Positions 61,095-64,000 of a DNA stretch of 64,000 bases are shown here, piece by piece. The first letter of the stretch is position 1, and every line of letters starts with the position of its first letter. The translations under genes were made by a program, and so were the position numbers. Source of the stretch: Bolinopsis microptera (lineage: Eukaryota > Ctenophora > Tentaculata > Lobata > Bolinopsidae); NCBI RefSeq assembly GCF_026151205.1, contig NC_087080.1, positions 567,812 to 631,811 of the forward strand. The letters are read 5' to 3'. The notes beneath the pieces are model-generated. The model was not told where the DNA came from. It saw nothing but the letters and a program-made list of their open reading frames with translations, and made no database searches.

Positions 61095-61245
61095 CATCCC
61101 TAATTTTTAGTGAAACTTGTTTTCGAGATAACAACTTAACAACAAACTAGACCCCGTGACTTTTGAGAGGGTCCCAGACCCCACCGGTGCTCACGGTGCA
61201 GCCATGCCCATATTTGGTCCTTTTTGGCTTTTTCGGCCCAATTAT
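61095..61245. repeat. Diverged copy of dispersed repeat (see 22180-22310)
   Basis: Shares GTGAAACTTG.TTTCGAGATA, GACTTTTGAG.GGGTCCC.GACCC and GCCCATATTTGGTCC with the first copy. Confidence 0.75.
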
Positions 61246-61439
61246 TTCAAATCACCTTGACATGACCGAAACCCAAAATGTACCAACTAGTACCAAAATG
61301 TACCAACTAGTACCAAAATGTACCAATTCTAATGAATTATAAAATTGTGCAGAAGGTTTTGAACTGTGCGCAAGAGTGGAAAAACAACTGATACCTTGAA
61401 TATGTGCGGAAAACAGCCAATAGTGCGAATACGCAGCCA

Positions 61440-61845
61440 ATACTACTATGTACAATACAGTATATACGACAGTGTATATTACAGTGTATTTACAGTATAT
61501 ACTACAGTGTATTTACAGTATATACTACAGTGTATTTACAGTATATACTACAATGTATACTACAGTGTATAATACAGTGTATAATACAGTGTATGCTACA
61601 GTGTATACTACAATGTATACTACAATGTACAATACAGTGTATACTATAGTGTATACTACTATGTACAATACAGTGTATGCTACTATGTACAATACAGTGT
61701 ATATTACTATGTACAATACAGTGTATATTACTTTGTACAATACAGTGTATATTACTATGTACAATACAGTGTATACTACAATGTACACTACTATGTATAC
61801 TACAGTGTATACTACTATGTATACTACAGTGTATACTAAAAGTTG
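61440..61845. repeat. ~11-bp repeat TATACTACAGTG, about 35 copies
   Basis: Units (TATACTACAGTG, TACAATACAGTG, TTTACAGTATA) drift along the array. All ORFs are periodic. Confidence 0.95.
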
Positions 61846-62024
61846 AAAATAGGGGACTCCTAGTGTTCACTATACGAAATAGCTGAGACTAGAGACGATT
61901 CAGTGTATAAAACAAGCTAGCTGTAAAAGTAACACTCGCTGACAAGATGAAGTGTACTATTAAGTACAGTGAACATAGTAACCATAGCAACACATACCAT
62001 ACATACTATTACAACATACCATAC

Positions 62025-63196
62025 ATACATACGTACCACTACTAAAAATATAAAGTACATACCACTACTAACACTGCAAAGTACATACCACTACTAAAAG
62101 TACAAAGTACATATCACTACTAAAAGTACAAAGTACATACCACTACTAAAACTACAAAGTACATACCACTACTAAAACTACAAAGTACATACCACTACTA
62201 AAACTACAAAGTACATACCACTACTAAAACTACAAAGTACATACCACTACTAAAACTACAAAGTACATACCACTACTAACACTACAAAGTACATACCACT
62301 ACTAACACTACAAAGTACATACCACTACTAACACTACAAAGTACATACCACTACTAAACCTACAAAGTGCATACCACTACTAACACTACAAAGTACATAC
62401 CACTACTAACACTGCAAAGTACATACCACTACTAACACTACAAAGTACATACCACTACTAAAACTACAAAGTACATACCACTACTAAACCTACAAAGTAC
62501 ATACCACTACTAACACTACAAAGTACATACCACTACTAAAACTACAAAGTACATACCACTACTAAACCTACAAAGTACATACCACTACTAACACTACAAA
62601 GTACATACCACTAATAAAACTACAAAGTACATACCACTACTAACACTACAAAGTACATACCACTACTAACACTACAAAGTACATACCACTACTAACACTA
62701 CAAAGTACATACCACTACTAAAACTACAAAGTACATACCACTACTAAAACTACAAAGTACATACCACTACTAACACTACAAAGTACATACCACTACTAAA
62801 ACTACAAAGTACATACCACTACTAAAACTACAAAGTACATACCACTACTAAACCTACAAAGTGCATACCACTACTAACACTACAAAGTACATACCACTAC
62901 TAAAAGTACAAAGTACATACCACTTCTAAAACTACAAAGTACATACCACTACTAAAACTACAAAGTACATACCACTACTAACACTGCAAAGTACATACCA
63001 CTACTAAAACTACAAAGTACATACCACTACTAACACTACAAAGTACATACCACTACTAAAAGTACAAAGTACATACCACTACTAAAACTACAAAGTACAT
63101 ACCACTACTAACACTACAAAGTACATACCACTACTAAAACTACAAAGTACATACCACTACTAAAATTACAAATTACATACCACTACTAACACTACA
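62025..63196. repeat. 26-bp repeat, about 45 copies
   Basis: Units ACAAAGTACATACCACTACT + AAAACT, with AACACT and AACCT variants. Confidence 0.97.
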
Positions 63197-63337
63197 CTAT
63201 TAATCACTAGCTGATGCCGGTATTATTATATATAGATAGATTTACCAACCTCTTATCTTCAACTGTCAAGTTACTTTGAGCTGTTATTTACCATCATAAC
63301 TACACAGTTACTCCATATACATTATACATTACTGAGG

Positions 63338-63882
63338 TAACGCATTGCCAGGTATTGTACAACCAGGTAACGTATTGCCAAGTAACGTATTGCCAGGTAA
63401 CGTATTGCCAGGTAACGTATTGCCAGGTAACGTATTGCCAGGTAACGTATTGCCAGGTAAAGTATTGCCAGGTAACGTATTGCCAGGTAACTTGTTCCCA
63501 GGTAACGTATTGCCAGGTAACGTATTGCCAGGTAACGTATTGCCAGGTAACGTATTACCAGGTAACCTATTGCCAGGTAACGTATTGCCAGGTAAAGTAT
63601 TGCCAGGTAACGTATTGCCAGGTAACGTATTGCCAGGTAACGTATTACCAGGTAACGTATTGCCAGGTAACGTATTGCCAGGTAACGTATTGCCAGGTAA
63701 CGTATTGCCAGGTAACGTATTGCCAGGTAACGTATTGCCAGGTAACTTATTGCCAGGTAACGTATTGCCAGGTAACGTATTGCCAGGTAACGTATTGCCA
63801 GGTAGCGTATTGCCAGGTAACGTATTGCCAGGTAACGTATTGCCAGGTAACGTATTGCCAGGTAACGTATTGCCAGGTATCT
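63338..63882. repeat. 15-bp repeat GGTAACGTATTGCCA, about 36 copies
   Basis: Very homogeneous. The 180-codon ORFs in three frames come from the 15-bp period. It ends exactly at a possible donor (GTAAGATACC, minus strand) at 63885. Confidence 0.97.
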
Positions 63883-63885
63883 TAC

Positions 63886-63981
63886 CATGGTAATTCTGTA
63901 TATGGCAACGCTATAATCTGACTGCTCTTTCTTACAACACAGTTCATGACTTTACACACTACAAAAAATTGCCGCCTAATT
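63886..63981 (-). CDS. Possible exon at the window edge
   Basis: Acceptor TTTTTTCCAG, donor CCATG/GTAAGA, one open frame of 31 codons (RRQFFVVCKVMNCVVRK...). Direct joining to 60987 creates a TGA, so another exon would have to intervene, or this is not an exon. It could belong to INPP4 upstream coding sequence. Confidence 0.3.
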
Positions 63982-64000
63982 CTGGAAAAAACCCTTTTTT

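Noticed and set aside
63245-63280. Tiny 13-17 nt exon (TTGACAG / TTGAAGATAAGAG / GTTGGTAA, minus strand)
   Set aside because: Too short to support, and it introduces a stop if joined to the possible exon at 63886.
63322-63921. ORFs of 182-188 codons (LPGNV, YLAIR and YCQVT repeats)
   Set aside because: A 15-bp repeat open in three frames; no unique protein sequence.

Overview
The window looks like nuclear DNA of a non-vertebrate animal, probably a marine invertebrate; a cnidarian or ctenophore is my guess, not a demonstration. The reasons are intron-split metazoan signalling genes, an intact Penelope-like retroelement, MITE-like elements with target-site duplications, and an extreme load of tandem repeats (roughly half the window). 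There is nothing prokaryotic here.

Layout. (1) 1-20,502, + strand: the 3' part of a receptor guanylate cyclase gene. Eight or nine exons encode the end of the kinase-homology domain, the dimerisation helix, the complete catalytic cyclase domain and a C-terminal tail. Its introns hold satellite arrays, a SINE-like piece with a hammerhead-ribozyme core (minus strand, about 7.8 kb), a 4.7 kb composite Penelope-like insertion (11,256-15,932) with an intact 877-codon GIY-YIG/reverse-transcriptase ORF, and a 523 bp MITE. (2) 20,503-26,455: the intergenic gap between convergent genes. It holds a 3.2 kb non-autonomous DNA transposon with 8-bp target duplications and nested foldback elements. (3) 26,456-60,987, - strand: fifteen phase-consistent exons of an inositol polyphosphate 4-phosphatase (INPP4 family), including the CX5R active site CKSAKDR and the normal C-terminus. 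The N-terminal C2 part lies beyond the right edge. One intron of about 20.8 kb contains an intronless Shaker-like Kv channel gene on the same strand (39,880-41,286) and a 43-bp satellite of about 10 kb, interrupted by an ORF1-only LINE-like insertion. (4) 60,988-64,000: more microsatellite and minisatellite arrays, with one possible exon at the very edge.

Two patterns stand out. First, a 14-bp palindrome close to the RFX/X-box consensus (GTTACCATGGTAAC and near variants) is the shared core of about ten otherwise unrelated tandem arrays. It also sits at the centre of longer dispersed palindromes and inside one coding exon. Second, several arrays are built from copies of a real exon-intron junction. 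The largest, with about 120 copies, repeats the last coding bases and 5' splice site of one INPP4 exon. Others copy a donor about 9 times, a donor twice and an acceptor three times. Satellite amplification seeded at splice junctions, together with a repeated RFX-like palindrome, is the most unusual feature of the window.

The cyclase (cGMP synthesis), the Kv channel and the PI(3,4)P2 4-phosphatase are ordinary signalling genes. Nothing in the sequence shows that they work together.
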